Numbered from the stretch's first letter, positions 7,853 to 16,767 are shown. The stretch: 64,000 bases of DNA from Streptomyces sp. NBC_00344 (GCF_036088315.1 NZ_CP107996.1:4733501-4797500); one strand, 5' to 3'. Made by a program: numbers and translations. Notes: generated by a model from the sequence alone, not told the origin.

Positions 7853-8620
7853 ATGGAGATAGTAGGCAGGGGCTTCCTGGCCGGACACCTGGCAGGCATC
7901 GGCGACCACCACCCCGATGTGGTGGCGCTGGCCGCCGGAGTCTCGGCCGCCGGTGACATCCCGCCCGAGCAGTACACCCGGGAGTCCGCCCGCCTGTACG
8001 AGGTACTGAGGTACTGCGAGAAACACGGCAAGCGCCTGGTGTTCTTCTCGACGGCGTCCGCCGGAATGTACTCGGTGCCCGACGCCTCGCCCGGGCGCGA
8101 GGACGGCCCGGTCTACCCGGCGACCCTCTACGGCCGCCACAAGCTCTCCCTCGAAGCGGTCGTCAAGTCCTCGAACGTCGAGTACCTGATCCTGCGCCTG
8201 TCGCACGTCGTCGGCTTCAACCAGCCGGCGCACCAGCTGCTGCCCGCCCTGGTCCGGCAGCTGGTGTCCGGGCGACTCCAGGTCTACCGAGGGGCGCAGC
8301 GTGACCTGATCGACGTCGAGGACGTCATCAAGATCGTGCACACGCTGCTCGTCGACGGCCGCACCCGTGACGTGGTCAACGTCGCGTCGGGCCACGCGCC
8401 GCGCATCGAGGACATCGTCACGCACATGGAGGGCCTGCTCGGCACCAGCGCCGAGAAGTCCTATGTGGAGGCCTCCGGCGCCCAGCCCGTCTCGATCGAC
8501 AAGCTCTGCCGTCTCGTCCCACCGGTGTACGGGCTCGGCTTCGGCCCCGGCTACTACCGCGGGGTCCTCGACAAGTACGTACACGCCTACGCGGACCGGC
8601 CCCAGCCGGTCTCCGCGTGA
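7853..8620 (+). CDS. NAD-dependent epimerase/dehydratase-like SDR protein
   Basis: A 255-residue extended-SDR protein, shorter than sugar epimerases of 300 or more residues. The N-terminal nucleotide-binding turn is condensed to VGRGFLAG. The catalytic pair appears as YGRHK (YxxxK) near residue 94, preceded by the Ser-rich FFSTASAG, and a downstream RDLIDVED motif matches sugar nucleotide epimerases. It follows the KSIII-like gene in the same direction. It probably acts on an NDP-deoxysugar or on a sugar already attached to the polyketide. The ATG at 7853 is 12 nt from AAGGAG; a TTG at 7841 is the alternative. Confidence 0.75.
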   Translation: MEIVGRGFLAGHLAGIGDHHPDVVALAAGVSAAGDIPPEQYTRESARLYEVLRYCEKHGKRLVFFSTASAGMYSVPDASPGREDGPVYPATLYGRHKLSLEAVVKSSNVEYLILRLSHVVGFNQPAHQLLPALVRQLVSGRLQVYRGAQRDLIDVEDVIKIVHTLLVDGRTRDVVNVASGHAPRIEDIVTHMEGLLGTSAEKSYVEASGAQPVSIDKLCRLVPPVYGLGFGPGYYRGVLDKYVHAYADRPQPVSA

Positions 8621-8693
8621 CGAACCGCCCGAAGCACGTTCCCAGCACGTCCATCCCGAGCACCTCCATCCGAAGAAGCGGAAGGCCCACCCC

Positions 8694-9368
8694 ATGAGCG
8701 AGCCGAACACCCCCGTCGTCGCCGTCGCGCACTTCGTCCTCAAGGAGAAGCACAAGACCAAGGGCGCGGAGTTCGAGAAGGCGTACAGCAAGTACAAGCA
8801 GGCCGTCTCCACCAAGGACGGACTGCTGCGCACCGCGCTGCTGCGCGGCATCAGGGAGCCCGACTCCTTCGTCATCCTCACCTGGTGGCGGGACGCGGAC
8901 GCGCACCGCACGGTCGTCGGCGACTGGCAGTTCTTCACGGCCGTCAGCAGCCGGTTCGTCTACCTCGCCTCGATCACCAGCGTGCACGGCCCGGTGCTGG
9001 CCGGCGAGACCGCGGCGGACGGGATCGGCGACCTCGCCGTGCCGTCGGCCGACGCGGCCGTCGCGCTGACCACGTTCACTCTGCGGGAGGGCGCCGATCA
9101 GCAGGCCTTCGAGAGCTCGTTCCTCGGCCACCTCTCCTTCGTGAAGGGACACGACGGCTTCCTCGGCCACCAGCTGGTGCACTCCAACCGGGAGACCAGC
9201 GCGTACGTCAACATCGGCTGGTGGAGCGGCCCCCAGGCCTACCTGCCGGTCCTGCAGAGTCCTGAGATGGCCGCCGACGCCAAGACCATGGCGGTGCACG
9301 CCGAGGTCAAGGGCGGCCTCTTCACGGCCGTCGTCGACTCCGCCCGCACCGAGGTGGCGGCCGTCTGA
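8694..9368 (+). CDS. bidomain antibiotic biosynthesis monooxygenase (ABM family)
   Basis: A 224-residue protein made of two ABM-like ferredoxin-fold repeats. The first is residues ~7-105, with AHFVLKEKH and VILTWWRDADAH. The second is ~120-215, with TTFTLREGADQQAF and YVNIGWWSGP. Single-domain relatives such as ActVA-ORF6 are cofactor-free oxygenases that turn anthrone-type intermediates into quinones. Here the two repeats would supply both halves of a dimer in one chain. It is last in the rightward operon, ending at the strong hairpin 9374-9426. A second bidomain ABM protein is at 12648-13265. Confidence 0.8.
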   Translation: MSEPNTPVVAVAHFVLKEKHKTKGAEFEKAYSKYKQAVSTKDGLLRTALLRGIREPDSFVILTWWRDADAHRTVVGDWQFFTAVSSRFVYLASITSVHGPVLAGETAADGIGDLAVPSADAAVALTTFTLREGADQQAFESSFLGHLSFVKGHDGFLGHQLVHSNRETSAYVNIGWWSGPQAYLPVLQSPEMAADAKTMAVHAEVKGGLFTAVVDSARTEVAAV

Positions 9369-9373
9369 CCGGC

Positions 9374-9426
9374 GCACAACGAGAGGCGGGCCGGGTCCAC
9401 AGGACCCGGCCCGCCTCTCGTTGTGC
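9374..9426. terminator. bidirectional hairpin terminator between convergent operons
   Basis: A perfect 25-bp inverted repeat (9374-9398 with 9402-9426) has a 3-nt loop, in the 79-bp gap between two convergent genes. It would stop transcription from both the rightward KSIII-epimerase-ABM operon and the long leftward ketoreductase-to-monooxygenase operon. Confidence 0.9.
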
Positions 9427-9447
9427 CGCGTTGTGCGGGTGATGGGC

Positions 9448-10707
9448 TCAGCGGCCGGAGAAGAGTTCCTCGGCCACCGCCACCGACGGATTGCCGAAGG
9501 CGATCGTGCGCAGCACCTTGCCGTAGAGCGGCGTGTGCTTGACGACGGCCGCCAGCTTCGGGCGCACGCGCGTCGCGAAGGTGCCCGTCGAGAGCATCGC
9601 CTTGCTCTGGATGCCCTGGATCCGCATCATCGTCGCGATGTCCGGCGACCGCCGCTCCTCGAACCGGGACAGGAACGCGGCGCTCGTGTCCCCGAGAGCG
9701 CATGCCTCGACCAGCAGCGGATGCAGGACGACCGCATCCTGCACGGACAGGTTGATGCCCTGCGCGCCGATCGGGCTGTGGGTGTGCGCGGCGTCGCCGA
9801 TGAGGACCAGGCCGTCGTCGGCCCAGCGCTCGGCGCGGCCGGAGAACACATCCAGCAGACTGAGGTCGCGAAGGGATGTGATCTGGTCGTCGATCAGGTC
9901 GGCGTAGGCCGGTACGGCCTTCGCCAGCTGCTCCTTCACATGCCCCAGACCCTGGGCCACGACCGCCTTGTAGCCCTGGTGGGGCAGCGTCCAGCCGACC
10001 TGTATCCGGTCCGGCCAGGACCCGTAAGCGAGCACCGGGCTGGTGCCCCTGCTCCTGAACACCCGCACGTCGTGTGCGGCGTCGGGTGCGTCCTTCTTCA
10101 GCTTGAACCAGAGCACGTCCTGGTCGAACGCCTCACTGCGGCCGGCCTCGATCCCGGCGAGCCTGCGCACCTTCGAGAACCGCCCGTCGGCGCCGACCAC
10201 CACCTTGCTGTGGAAGGTGTGGCCGTCGGCGGTGACCCCGGTGATCCGGCCCTGCTCGTCCCGCAGCAGCCCGTTCACCCGGCAGCCGTCCACATAGCGG
10301 AAGTCCGCGAACCTGGCGCAGTGCAGCAGGAGTTCGGTCAGCAGGTGCGACTGGGGGATGGAGAGGAGATGGTCGTACGGGGCGGGCAGCGCACGGTAGT
10401 CGATGTCGAGAAGCACCCGGTCCTGCTCCAGGAGCCGGAAACGGGAGTGCTCGTGGCAGCCGCGCTCCCGGGCCCCGGCGAGCACCCCGAGCCGGTCGAG
10501 GACCGTCATGGCGCCCGGCTGGATGATCTCGCCGCGGAACTCCCGCTGATGGGATCGGGACCGCTCCACGACCGTCACCCGCAGCCCGGACTTCAGAAGC
10601 AGCAGCGCCAGTGTCAGACCGGCGGGGCCGGCCCCGACGATGCACACCTCCGAGCGGTCCTCCGAATCGGCGGGCGCCGCTGTCAGCTCCTCGGCTGCGG
10701 CGGTCAT
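9448..10707 (-). CDS. FAD-dependent aromatic polyketide monooxygenase
   Basis: A 419-residue flavin hydroxylase of the PHBH-like class. The FAD Rossmann motif VGAGPAGLTLALLLL is near residue 21, the GADGRFSKVR motif near 165, and the second FAD motif GDAAHTHSPIGAQG near 295. It lacks the ~100-residue thioredoxin-like C-terminal domain of larger polyketide hydroxylases (OxyS/RdmE). It is the last gene of the leftward operon and its ATG overlaps the stop of the upstream cyclase (ATGA). It probably hydroxylates the aromatic polyketide; regiochemistry is not readable. Confidence 0.9.
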   Translation of the reverse strand: MTAAAEELTAAPADSEDRSEVCIVGAGPAGLTLALLLLKSGLRVTVVERSRSHQREFRGEIIQPGAMTVLDRLGVLAGARERGCHEHSRFRLLEQDRVLLDIDYRALPAPYDHLLSIPQSHLLTELLLHCARFADFRYVDGCRVNGLLRDEQGRITGVTADGHTFHSKVVVGADGRFSKVRRLAGIEAGRSEAFDQDVLWFKLKKDAPDAAHDVRVFRSRGTSPVLAYGSWPDRIQVGWTLPHQGYKAVVAQGLGHVKEQLAKAVPAYADLIDDQITSLRDLSLLDVFSGRAERWADDGLVLIGDAAHTHSPIGAQGINLSVQDAVVLHPLLVEACALGDTSAAFLSRFEERRSPDIATMMRIQGIQSKAMLSTGTFATRVRPKLAAVVKHTPLYGKVLRTIAFGNPSVAVAEELFSGR

Positions 10708-11534
10708 CGCTGCCCGGCCGATGCGAGCGCCGACAGCACGTCCGCGGCTGCCAGTTCGGTCACCCGTTCCTGGCCGGCCGACGCCACCGCCAGCACGTCC
10801 GCCGTCACCAGGACGCCGCCCGGCGCCTCGGTGATGCGCCACCGGCGCCGGTACAGCGCGGCCGGGTCGGGCGGGGTGAGCAGCTTCTGTACCAGGGTGT
10901 GCCCGCCGTGCCCGATCTGCACGGTCCGGACGCCGTCGACGGCGCCGAACCAGGCGCTCTCGTCGCTGTCCCGCGCCGGCAGCGTGTCCAGGAGCCGGGC
11001 GTGCACCGAGGCCACCGTGCCCGTGAACACCGCGCTGTCCTCGACCCGGATGACATCGGAGGTCAGCGCGGTCCTGTGCTCCGTCTGCGACTTGAGGGTG
11101 CGCATCTGGAGGCCGCCGTGCCGGTCGAGCTCGCCGGCCGTCTCCGCCGGGTCGGCGTCGGTGGTGAACCAGTGCCCCGACTCCACCCGGCAGCCCCCGT
11201 CGGGGCGCGCCAGGAAGTCCCAGGTGCCGCCCAGTTCCTTGATCGGGCCGACCGAACCCTGCTGCGTGAAGTCCATGCGCAGCGCATCCGGGTCGAGGGT
11301 GCGCCTGGAGGTCCAGATGCGCAGCCCGCCCTCCGGCCCCGGGCGCACCGCCCAGAACTTCACCTCGTCGTCCTGACCGTCCCGGGAGACGACCTCGGTG
11401 TGTGCGATCCAGGGATAGAGCACCGGCCACCCGGACACATCGGTCAGCGCCCGGTAGACGGACTCCGCCGGGGCGTCGACGTCGATTCCGGCGCGGGTGC
11501 GGTGGATCTCCCTGTCGGTCGTGGAAGTGCTCAC
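10704..11534 (-). CDS. aromatase/cyclase, two SRPBCC domains (second copy)
   Basis: A 276-residue protein with two START/Bet v1-like (SRPBCC) halves. The first begins at TRAGIDVDAPAESVYRALTD and contains VLYPWIAHTEVV. The second begins near residue 150 at SDVIRVEDSAVFTGTVASVH. Di-domain aromatase/cyclases close and aromatise the first ring of reduced polyketides. It is weakly similar to the longer aromatase/cyclase at 14798-15748 and may act on a later ring. GTG at 11534 was chosen because GAGAGG lies 7 nt upstream; it starts 11 bp after the aldo/keto reductase. Confidence 0.8.
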   Translation of the reverse strand: MSTSTTDREIHRTRAGIDVDAPAESVYRALTDVSGWPVLYPWIAHTEVVSRDGQDDEVKFWAVRPGPEGGLRIWTSRRTLDPDALRMDFTQQGSVGPIKELGGTWDFLARPDGGCRVESGHWFTTDADPAETAGELDRHGGLQMRTLKSQTEHRTALTSDVIRVEDSAVFTGTVASVHARLLDTLPARDSDESAWFGAVDGVRTVQIGHGGHTLVQKLLTPPDPAALYRRRWRITEAPGGVLVTADVLAVASAGQERVTELAAADVLSALASAGQR

Positions 11535-11545
11535 AGCAGTACCTC

Positions 11546-12601
11546 TCAGAGGATGGCGGGGGAGGAGATGGGGGTGGCGGGGGACGACGCGGCGGTGGCC
11601 GCCCTGGCCCGGAGCATCCGGCTCAGGGTCAGCCCGGGGTCGCGGACCACGACGGCGCCGAGTGCGTCGTCGATGCGGCGGAGCAGTTCGGGGCCGAGGG
11701 TCTTCCCGGCGGCGGCGAGGTTGCGCCCGATCTGTTCGGGTGCGGATGCGCCGATCACCGCCGTGGCGACCTGCGAGTTCTGCAGTACCCAGGCCAGCGC
11801 CAGCTGAGGAAGTGTCAGTCCGGCCTCGTCGGCCAGCGCGCCGACGCGTTCGACGGCGCTCAGGACCTCGTCGGACAGGAAGCTGTAGCGCTGGATGGAG
11901 ATCTCGCCGCCCTTGGCGGCCACCGCACGCGATCCGGCCGGTGCCCGCAGGCCCGGCTTGTATTTGCCGGTCAGTACGCCGCCGGCCAGCGGGGACCAGA
12001 CCATCTGCCCGATGCCGGACTCCTCGCAGGCCGGGACCACCTCGGCCTCGATGACCCGCCACAGCATCGAGTACTGGGGCTGGTTGGCGACCAGCGGGAT
12101 GCCGAGCTCGCGGGCGAGCACGGCCGCGCGTGCGATCTCGTCTGCGGCCCACTCGGAGACCCCGACGTAGCGGATCTTGCCGGCGGCCACGGCGTCGGCG
12201 AAGGCCCGCATGGTCTCGTCGAGCGGCGTCGAGTCGTCGTACAGGTGAGCCTGGTACAGGTCGATGTGCCCGGTGCCGAGCCGGCGCAGCGAACCGTCCA
12301 GGCTTTCGGCGATCCTGGCTCGTGACAGCGCGCCGGGGCCCGGTTTTCCGCCCCTGCCCACTTTGGTGCAGATCACGACGGAATCACGGTCCACCCCGCC
12401 GAGGGCCCGGCCGAGGAGTTCCTCGGCCCGGCCCCCTGCGTAGGCGTCCGCGGTGTCGAACGTGGTGATGCCCGCGTCGAGCGCGGCCCGTACACAGGCG
12501 GTGGCTGCCCGGTCCTCCAGCTGGTTGCCCGCGGTCAGCGAGTTCCCGAAGGCGACGCGGCTCACCACCGGTCCGGAAGCGCCGAGACGGCGGTACTCCA
12601 T
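11546..12601 (-). CDS. aldo/keto reductase
   Basis: A 351-residue TIM-barrel NADPH oxidoreductase of the Kv-beta/YajO-like group. The family tetrad is visible: Asp and Tyr in FDTADAYAGG near residue 52, Lys in CTKVGRGG near 83, and His in YQAHLYDD near 119. The cofactor end is AVIGASAPEQIGRNL near 295. Members in polyketide clusters act on sugars (ketoreductase or 2,3-reductase roles) or on quinone and ketone groups. It sits between an ABM monooxygenase and an aromatase/cyclase, so either is possible. The ATG at 12601 has AAGGGA upstream. Confidence 0.88.
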   Translation of the reverse strand: MEYRRLGASGPVVSRVAFGNSLTAGNQLEDRAATACVRAALDAGITTFDTADAYAGGRAEELLGRALGGVDRDSVVICTKVGRGGKPGPGALSRARIAESLDGSLRRLGTGHIDLYQAHLYDDSTPLDETMRAFADAVAAGKIRYVGVSEWAADEIARAAVLARELGIPLVANQPQYSMLWRVIEAEVVPACEESGIGQMVWSPLAGGVLTGKYKPGLRAPAGSRAVAAKGGEISIQRYSFLSDEVLSAVERVGALADEAGLTLPQLALAWVLQNSQVATAVIGASAPEQIGRNLAAAGKTLGPELLRRIDDALGAVVVRDPGLTLSRMLRARAATAASSPATPISSPAIL

Positions 12602-12647
12602 GGCGAATCCCTTCTGTCCCTCCGGGGAGGGGTTGCTGCCGCGCCGG

Positions 12648-13265
12648 TCAGGCGCCGGCCGGCGCGAACTCCGCGCGGTTTCCGGCGACATGGGAGGCGG
12701 GCACGGTGCGCACATCGGCGAGCGCGGCGACGGCCGCGTATGCGGGCAGCTGGGTCGCCGTGAGGGCGGCCTCCGCCGTCCGCCAGCGGGTGGCCGCGGT
12801 GAATCCGCCGGGCCGGGCGAACAGCGAGGTGGCGAGGTCGGCGGCGACGAAGCCGTCCACCGCCGCGGCGGCCGCGGCGTACGCGCGATAGGCGCCCACG
12901 AAGGCTTCGGTGTCGCCGCTCACGGTGAAGAAGTCGACGAACAGGGCGTCCCCGGGCTCACCCGCGACGCCGTCCGTGCGCACCAGGCCCATCGAGGGGT
13001 CCGCCTCGACGTCGACGATCAGATGGAACTCCTCCGCGTGCTCCTGGAAGGTCGCACTGGCGAGCACCTTCTGGAAGTCCTCGGGCCGTTCCCACCAGCC
13101 GAGGTTGACGTACACATCCGGGCGGTCGGCGGAACGGACCGCCTGGTGCGCCTGGAAGCCCGGCTGGGAACGCATCCACTCCACATGGGAGAGGAAGCGG
13201 CGTTCGAACGCCGCGGCGTCCGCGGGGTCCTTGAGCGTGAACGTGTTGATGACGGTGAAGGACAT
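12648..13265 (-). CDS. bidomain ABM-family monooxygenase, second copy
   Basis: A 205-residue protein with two ABM-like repeats. The first is residues ~1-95, with TVINTFTLKDPADAAAF and VYVNLGWWERPEDF. The second is ~105-195 and more divergent, with DALFVDFFTVSGD. The YVNxGWW signature is shared with the second half of the ABM protein at 8694-9368, so the two probably stem from one ancestor. The likely role is cofactor-free oxidation of the polyketide core or assistance in cyclisation. The start at 13265 has GAGGAGAGG upstream, 16 bp after the acyl ligase stop. Confidence 0.78.
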   Translation of the reverse strand: MSFTVINTFTLKDPADAAAFERRFLSHVEWMRSQPGFQAHQAVRSADRPDVYVNLGWWERPEDFQKVLASATFQEHAEEFHLIVDVEADPSMGLVRTDGVAGEPGDALFVDFFTVSGDTEAFVGAYRAYAAAAAAVDGFVAADLATSLFARPGGFTAATRWRTAEAALTATQLPAYAAVAALADVRTVPASHVAGNRAEFAPAGA

Positions 13266-13281
13266 GCGGGCCTCTCCTCGG

Positions 13282-14805
13282 TCAGCGAACAAGCTGACGG
13301 TTCGTCAGGATTTCTGCCAGATGGCGGCGCTGCACCTTGCCGTTGCCGGACCGCGGGATGCTGTCCAGCGTCATGGCATCCCGGGTGTGCTGGTAGTACG
13401 GCAGCGCCTCGTTGGCCTTGTCCACGATGTCCGGGAGGTCGTCCGGCAGCGTGGTCCCGGCGAGGACCACCAGTGCGCCGGCGACCGCCCCGTGCGTGAC
13501 ATCGGGCACCTCGACCACGACCACGTCCGCGACCCGGGGGTCACGGCGCAGCACCCGCTCCACGTCGGACGGGGCCACCAGGAAGTTGTCGCACTTGAAG
13601 ACGTCCTTGAGCCGGTCCACCAGGAACAGCCGTCCGTCCTCGTCGATCCGGCCGACGTCGCCGGTGCTCAGCCAGCCGTCCGGCTCCAGACCCGTGCCGT
13701 CGGGACCGCCGACGTAGCCCTGCATCACCTGTGGACCGAACAGCTGCACCTCACCGACCGAGCCGGCGGGCAGCACGGCCCGGGTGTCGATGTCGGCGAT
13801 CCGGCACCGCGTCCCGGCGACCGGGGTGCCGACCGAGCCGTGCACCGGGTTGTCCGGGTCGTCGCTGTGGGTCAGCGGCGAGGTCTCGGCAAGCCCGTAT
13901 CCCTGGAAGACCGGGATGCCGAACCGCTTGGAGAGCCGCCTGGCGGCCGGGACCGGAAGCCCCGATCCGCCGGACGCGATCCTCCGCACGCTGGTCATCG
14001 GTACGGAATCGAGGTCCGGGTCGGCCGCCAGCCGGGCGAGACGCACCGGGAGGCTGTAGAGGATGGTCGCGTGGTGCCGGTTGGCGGTCATCAGCGCCGC
14101 GTACGGTTCCGGCGATGCGCACAGCACCTGGGTGGCGCCGGCGGCGATCGCCGAGTTGAGGTGCATCGGGTGGTACGTCGGCAGGTGGTTGAGGGTGACC
14201 GTCTCGCTGTCGAGGCGGTGCGCCCGGGCGATCTGCGCCGCGTTCACCGTCACATTGCGGTGGCTGAGCCGGACCGCCTTCGGCCGGCCGGTGGTGCCAC
14301 TGGTGAACTGGAGGGCCGCGGTGTCCTGCGGGCCGCTGTCCACGGGGGCCGGCGCGGCCCCGGCGGTGAGCCCGGCGAGGCCGTCGGTGCCGGCGCCGAT
14401 GAGGACGACGTCGCGCAGCTCGGGAAGCCGGTCGCGGACCTGCTCCAGCCGGGTGTTCAGGGCGGGGTCGACGAGGGCGACCCGGGCGCCGCTCAGCGTG
14501 AGCACATGGAGCAGATCGTCCTCGCGCAGCAGCGGATTGACCACGGCCACGGTGTGTCCGGCGCGGACGGCCGCGTAGTACGCGACGGCGAAGTCGGGGT
14601 GCAGTACGGAACCGACCGCGACGACCGACGGCTCGGCGGCGAGTCCCTGCAGCGCGGCTGCCACGGTGTCCACCCGGGCATCGAGCGTGGCGTAGTCCAG
14701 CTCGATGTCATCGGTCACCACGGCGCGGCGGGCCGGATGGGCGGCCGCGCCCCGCGACAGGAGCTGATCGAGCCGGTCCGGCACCTCGGGAAGGGACTCA
14801 GCCAC
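13282..14805 (-). CDS. acyl-CoA/acyl-ACP ligase (ANL superfamily)
   Basis: A 507-residue adenylate-forming ligase. The P-loop FTSGTTGRPKAVRLSHRN is near residue 180, GYGLAETSPL near 320, WLSTGDVGRIDEDGRLFLVDRLKD near 395, and the C-terminal catalytic Lys in RSGNGKVQRR near 490. It lies directly downstream of the aromatase/cyclase with an 8-bp overlap; GTG 14805 is favoured by GGAGG 6 nt upstream over an in-frame ATG at 14820. In type II PKS clusters such ligases either activate an unusual starter acid or act in late cyclisation or amide formation (the MtmL and OxyP neighbourhoods). The substrate is unknown. Confidence 0.85.
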   Translation of the reverse strand: MAESLPEVPDRLDQLLSRGAAAHPARRAVVTDDIELDYATLDARVDTVAAALQGLAAEPSVVAVGSVLHPDFAVAYYAAVRAGHTVAVVNPLLREDDLLHVLTLSGARVALVDPALNTRLEQVRDRLPELRDVVLIGAGTDGLAGLTAGAAPAPVDSGPQDTAALQFTSGTTGRPKAVRLSHRNVTVNAAQIARAHRLDSETVTLNHLPTYHPMHLNSAIAAGATQVLCASPEPYAALMTANRHHATILYSLPVRLARLAADPDLDSVPMTSVRRIASGGSGLPVPAARRLSKRFGIPVFQGYGLAETSPLTHSDDPDNPVHGSVGTPVAGTRCRIADIDTRAVLPAGSVGEVQLFGPQVMQGYVGGPDGTGLEPDGWLSTGDVGRIDEDGRLFLVDRLKDVFKCDNFLVAPSDVERVLRRDPRVADVVVVEVPDVTHGAVAGALVVLAGTTLPDDLPDIVDKANEALPYYQHTRDAMTLDSIPRSGNGKVQRRHLAEILTNRQLVR

Positions 14806-15748
14806 GGAGCGCCTCCGCATAACCGCGGGCCAGCTTCAGGGTGTTGGTGCTGTTGGTGGAGAGCGCACGGTGCACATAGGCACGGGCGTCGGCGACGGTC
14901 TTGCCCTCGCCCAGGAACTTCTCCACGGCGGACGGCTTCAGCGTGACGGTGTGGCGCGAGGTCACATCGACACCGTCCCCGGCCGGGACGACGGTCCAGC
15001 GGCCGGTGTGCGCGGTCATCAGGCCCGGCACGGTGGTCTGCTTGTAGACGATGCGGTCCGGGGCGAAGACCACCCGGATCGACTCGGTGGTGTGCACCGA
15101 ACCGTCCGCCGTGCTGGTGTCCATGGCCATCACCTGGACACCCGGCTCGTCCTCGGTCAGATCGAGGCGGGCCACGTGCGGCAGCCGCTCGGGCCACAGG
15201 TCCGCCCGGTTGAGGAAGTCGAAGACGTCGCCGCCGTCCGCCTTCATGTGGACGGTGTCGTCGAAGGTGAAGACGAGTTCGTCCAGCTCGGCGTGCTGCT
15301 CGGCGAGTTCCTTGATGTTGTTCAGCTCCGCAGCGCTGTTACGGTCCACCGCGGCCTTGATCCACTCGACGCCCTCCGGGTCGTCGCCGACGGCCGCGAA
15401 GTCGTGGTGGAGTTCGAGCAGGGAGGTCCCGGAGTCCACCGGGGAGACCACCCAGGCGCCCCCCATACCGGCGACCGGCGGAGCGGAGACCTCCTGTCGG
15501 AAGTCGATCCGCAGCCCTTCGGCGTCGAAGGTGCGGCGCGAAACCCAGTTCTTGACGGCGCCGTTGGCGGTGGCCCAGATCCGGATGCGCTCGCTCGACT
15601 CGTCCTGCTCGAGGTGCTCGACATGCACGTTGGGGGCGAAGTACTGCGGCCACTTCGCCACGTCGGCGACGATGCCGTACACGACCCCGGCAGGGGCGGC
15701 GACGGCGACGCTGTGGAGGGTGTGGTGCTTGGTTCCGGTCACTGACAC
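14798..15748 (-). CDS. di-domain aromatase/cyclase (ActVII/StfX-like)
   Basis: A 316-residue protein with two SRPBCC domains, the usual length for first-ring aromatase/cyclases of reducing type II PKSs. Domain one covers residues ~8-150, with HTLHSVAVAAPAGVVYGIVAD and WPQYFAPNVHVE. Domain two covers ~160-310, with DTVHMKADGGDVFDFLNRAD and LWPERLPHVARL. It would take the C9-reduced polyketide from the ketoreductase encoded just upstream (46-bp gap) and close and dehydrate the first ring. The GTG at 15748 has AAGGA 7 nt upstream. Confidence 0.9.
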   Translation of the reverse strand: MSVTGTKHHTLHSVAVAAPAGVVYGIVADVAKWPQYFAPNVHVEHLEQDESSERIRIWATANGAVKNWVSRRTFDAEGLRIDFRQEVSAPPVAGMGGAWVVSPVDSGTSLLELHHDFAAVGDDPEGVEWIKAAVDRNSAAELNNIKELAEQHAELDELVFTFDDTVHMKADGGDVFDFLNRADLWPERLPHVARLDLTEDEPGVQVMAMDTSTADGSVHTTESIRVVFAPDRIVYKQTTVPGLMTAHTGRWTVVPAGDGVDVTSRHTVTLKPSAVEKFLGEGKTVADARAYVHRALSTNSTNTLKLARGYAEALRG

Positions 15749-15794
15749 GGGACATTCCTTCTCTGCTGGGTGGGGTGCGCGGGAGCCGTCGGGC

Positions 15795-16592
15795 TCAGAA
15801 GTTGCCGAGGCCGCCGCAGACGTTGAGCGCCTGCGCGGTGATGGAGGCGGCGGTGTCGGTGGCCAGGTAACCGACGAGACCGGCGACCTCCTCCGGGGTG
15901 GAGTAGCGGCCGAGCGGGATCTTGGAAGTGAACTTCGAGAGGATCGCGTCCTCGGACGTGTTGTACGCCTCGGCGTATCCCTGGCGTACGCGCTGCGCCA
16001 TCGGCGTCTCGACATAGCCGGGGCAGACCGCGTTCACGGTGATCCCGGTCGGCGCGAGCTCGTTGCCGAGCGCCTTCGTGAAGCCGACGACACCGTGCTT
16101 GGACGCCGAGTAGGGGGCGCCGAGCACCACACCCTGCTTGCCGGCGGTCGAGGCGATGTTGATGACCCGGCCCCAGCCCCGCTCCCGTATGCCGCCCTGG
16201 TTGAGGACCTCACGGGTGGTGAGGAAGACGCTGTTGAGGTTGGTGGCGATGACGTCGTCCCACAGCTCGTCGGAGACATCCGCGGTGACACCTCCGCCAC
16301 TGCGGCCGGCGTTGTTGACGAGCACGTCGATGCGCCCGTACGTCTCCACCGCTGCCGCCACCAGCGCCTTGACCGACTCCGGGCTGCGAACGTCGGCGGT
16401 GGTGCCGGCGACGTCGAGGCCCTCCTCGCGGAGCGTCTTGACGGTGAGTTCCACCGACTCGGCGCTGCGGGCACAGATGAACACCGCGAGCCCCGCCCCC
16501 GCCAGCGCCCGCGCCGACGCCAGGCCGATACCGCTGGTCGCACCGGTGATGAGCGCGACCCGGCGCTCGCTCGCGTCCTTGGGCTGAGTCAT
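15795..16592 (-). CDS. polyketide C9 ketoreductase (ActIII-like SDR)
   Basis: A 265-residue short-chain dehydrogenase. The cofactor motif ITGATSGIGLASA is near residue 16, NNAGRSGGG near 95, the catalytic Ser in INIAST near 148, and YSASK near 161. A PGYVETPMA loop and the C-terminal NVCGGLGNF closely resemble ActIII-type ketoreductases that reduce the C9 carbonyl of the nascent chain. It leads the long leftward operon KR, aromatase, ligase, ABM, AKR, aromatase, monooxygenase. A SARP-like promoter lies upstream. Confidence 0.93.
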   Translation of the reverse strand: MTQPKDASERRVALITGATSGIGLASARALAGAGLAVFICARSAESVELTVKTLREEGLDVAGTTADVRSPESVKALVAAAVETYGRIDVLVNNAGRSGGGVTADVSDELWDDVIATNLNSVFLTTREVLNQGGIRERGWGRVINIASTAGKQGVVLGAPYSASKHGVVGFTKALGNELAPTGITVNAVCPGYVETPMAQRVRQGYAEAYNTSEDAILSKFTSKIPLGRYSTPEEVAGLVGYLATDTAASITAQALNVCGGLGNF

Positions 16593-16625
16593 ACGAATCT
16601 CCTCAATGAGTAGGTGTACGCGCCC

Positions 16626-16657
16626 AAAATGCCGAGCCCCACTCGAACGGTTGTCGA
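16626..16657 (-). promoter_or_regulatory. candidate SARP-bound promoter of the ketoreductase operon
   Basis: On the minus strand the heptads TCGACAA (16657-16651) and TCGAGTG (16646-16640) are offset by 11 bp. An 8-bp gap and CATTTT (16631-16626) follow as the -10. A third heptad-like TCGGCAT (16635-16629) continues the 11-bp phase. Read rightward the same stretch gives CCGAGCC, TCGAACG and TCGAGCC at 16632, 16643 and 16654, so it may also serve the divergent SnoaL-like gene. Confidence 0.6.
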
Positions 16658-16767
16658 GCCGGGCTGGAAGCGGTGCCTTCGGTGCCTGCCCCAGCCGCCC
16701 ACCAGCGGGGATCAAGTGACCGGCGCCAGCCTCTAGGTGCAGAAGGACCCAGGAGGAGAGGACCCCC

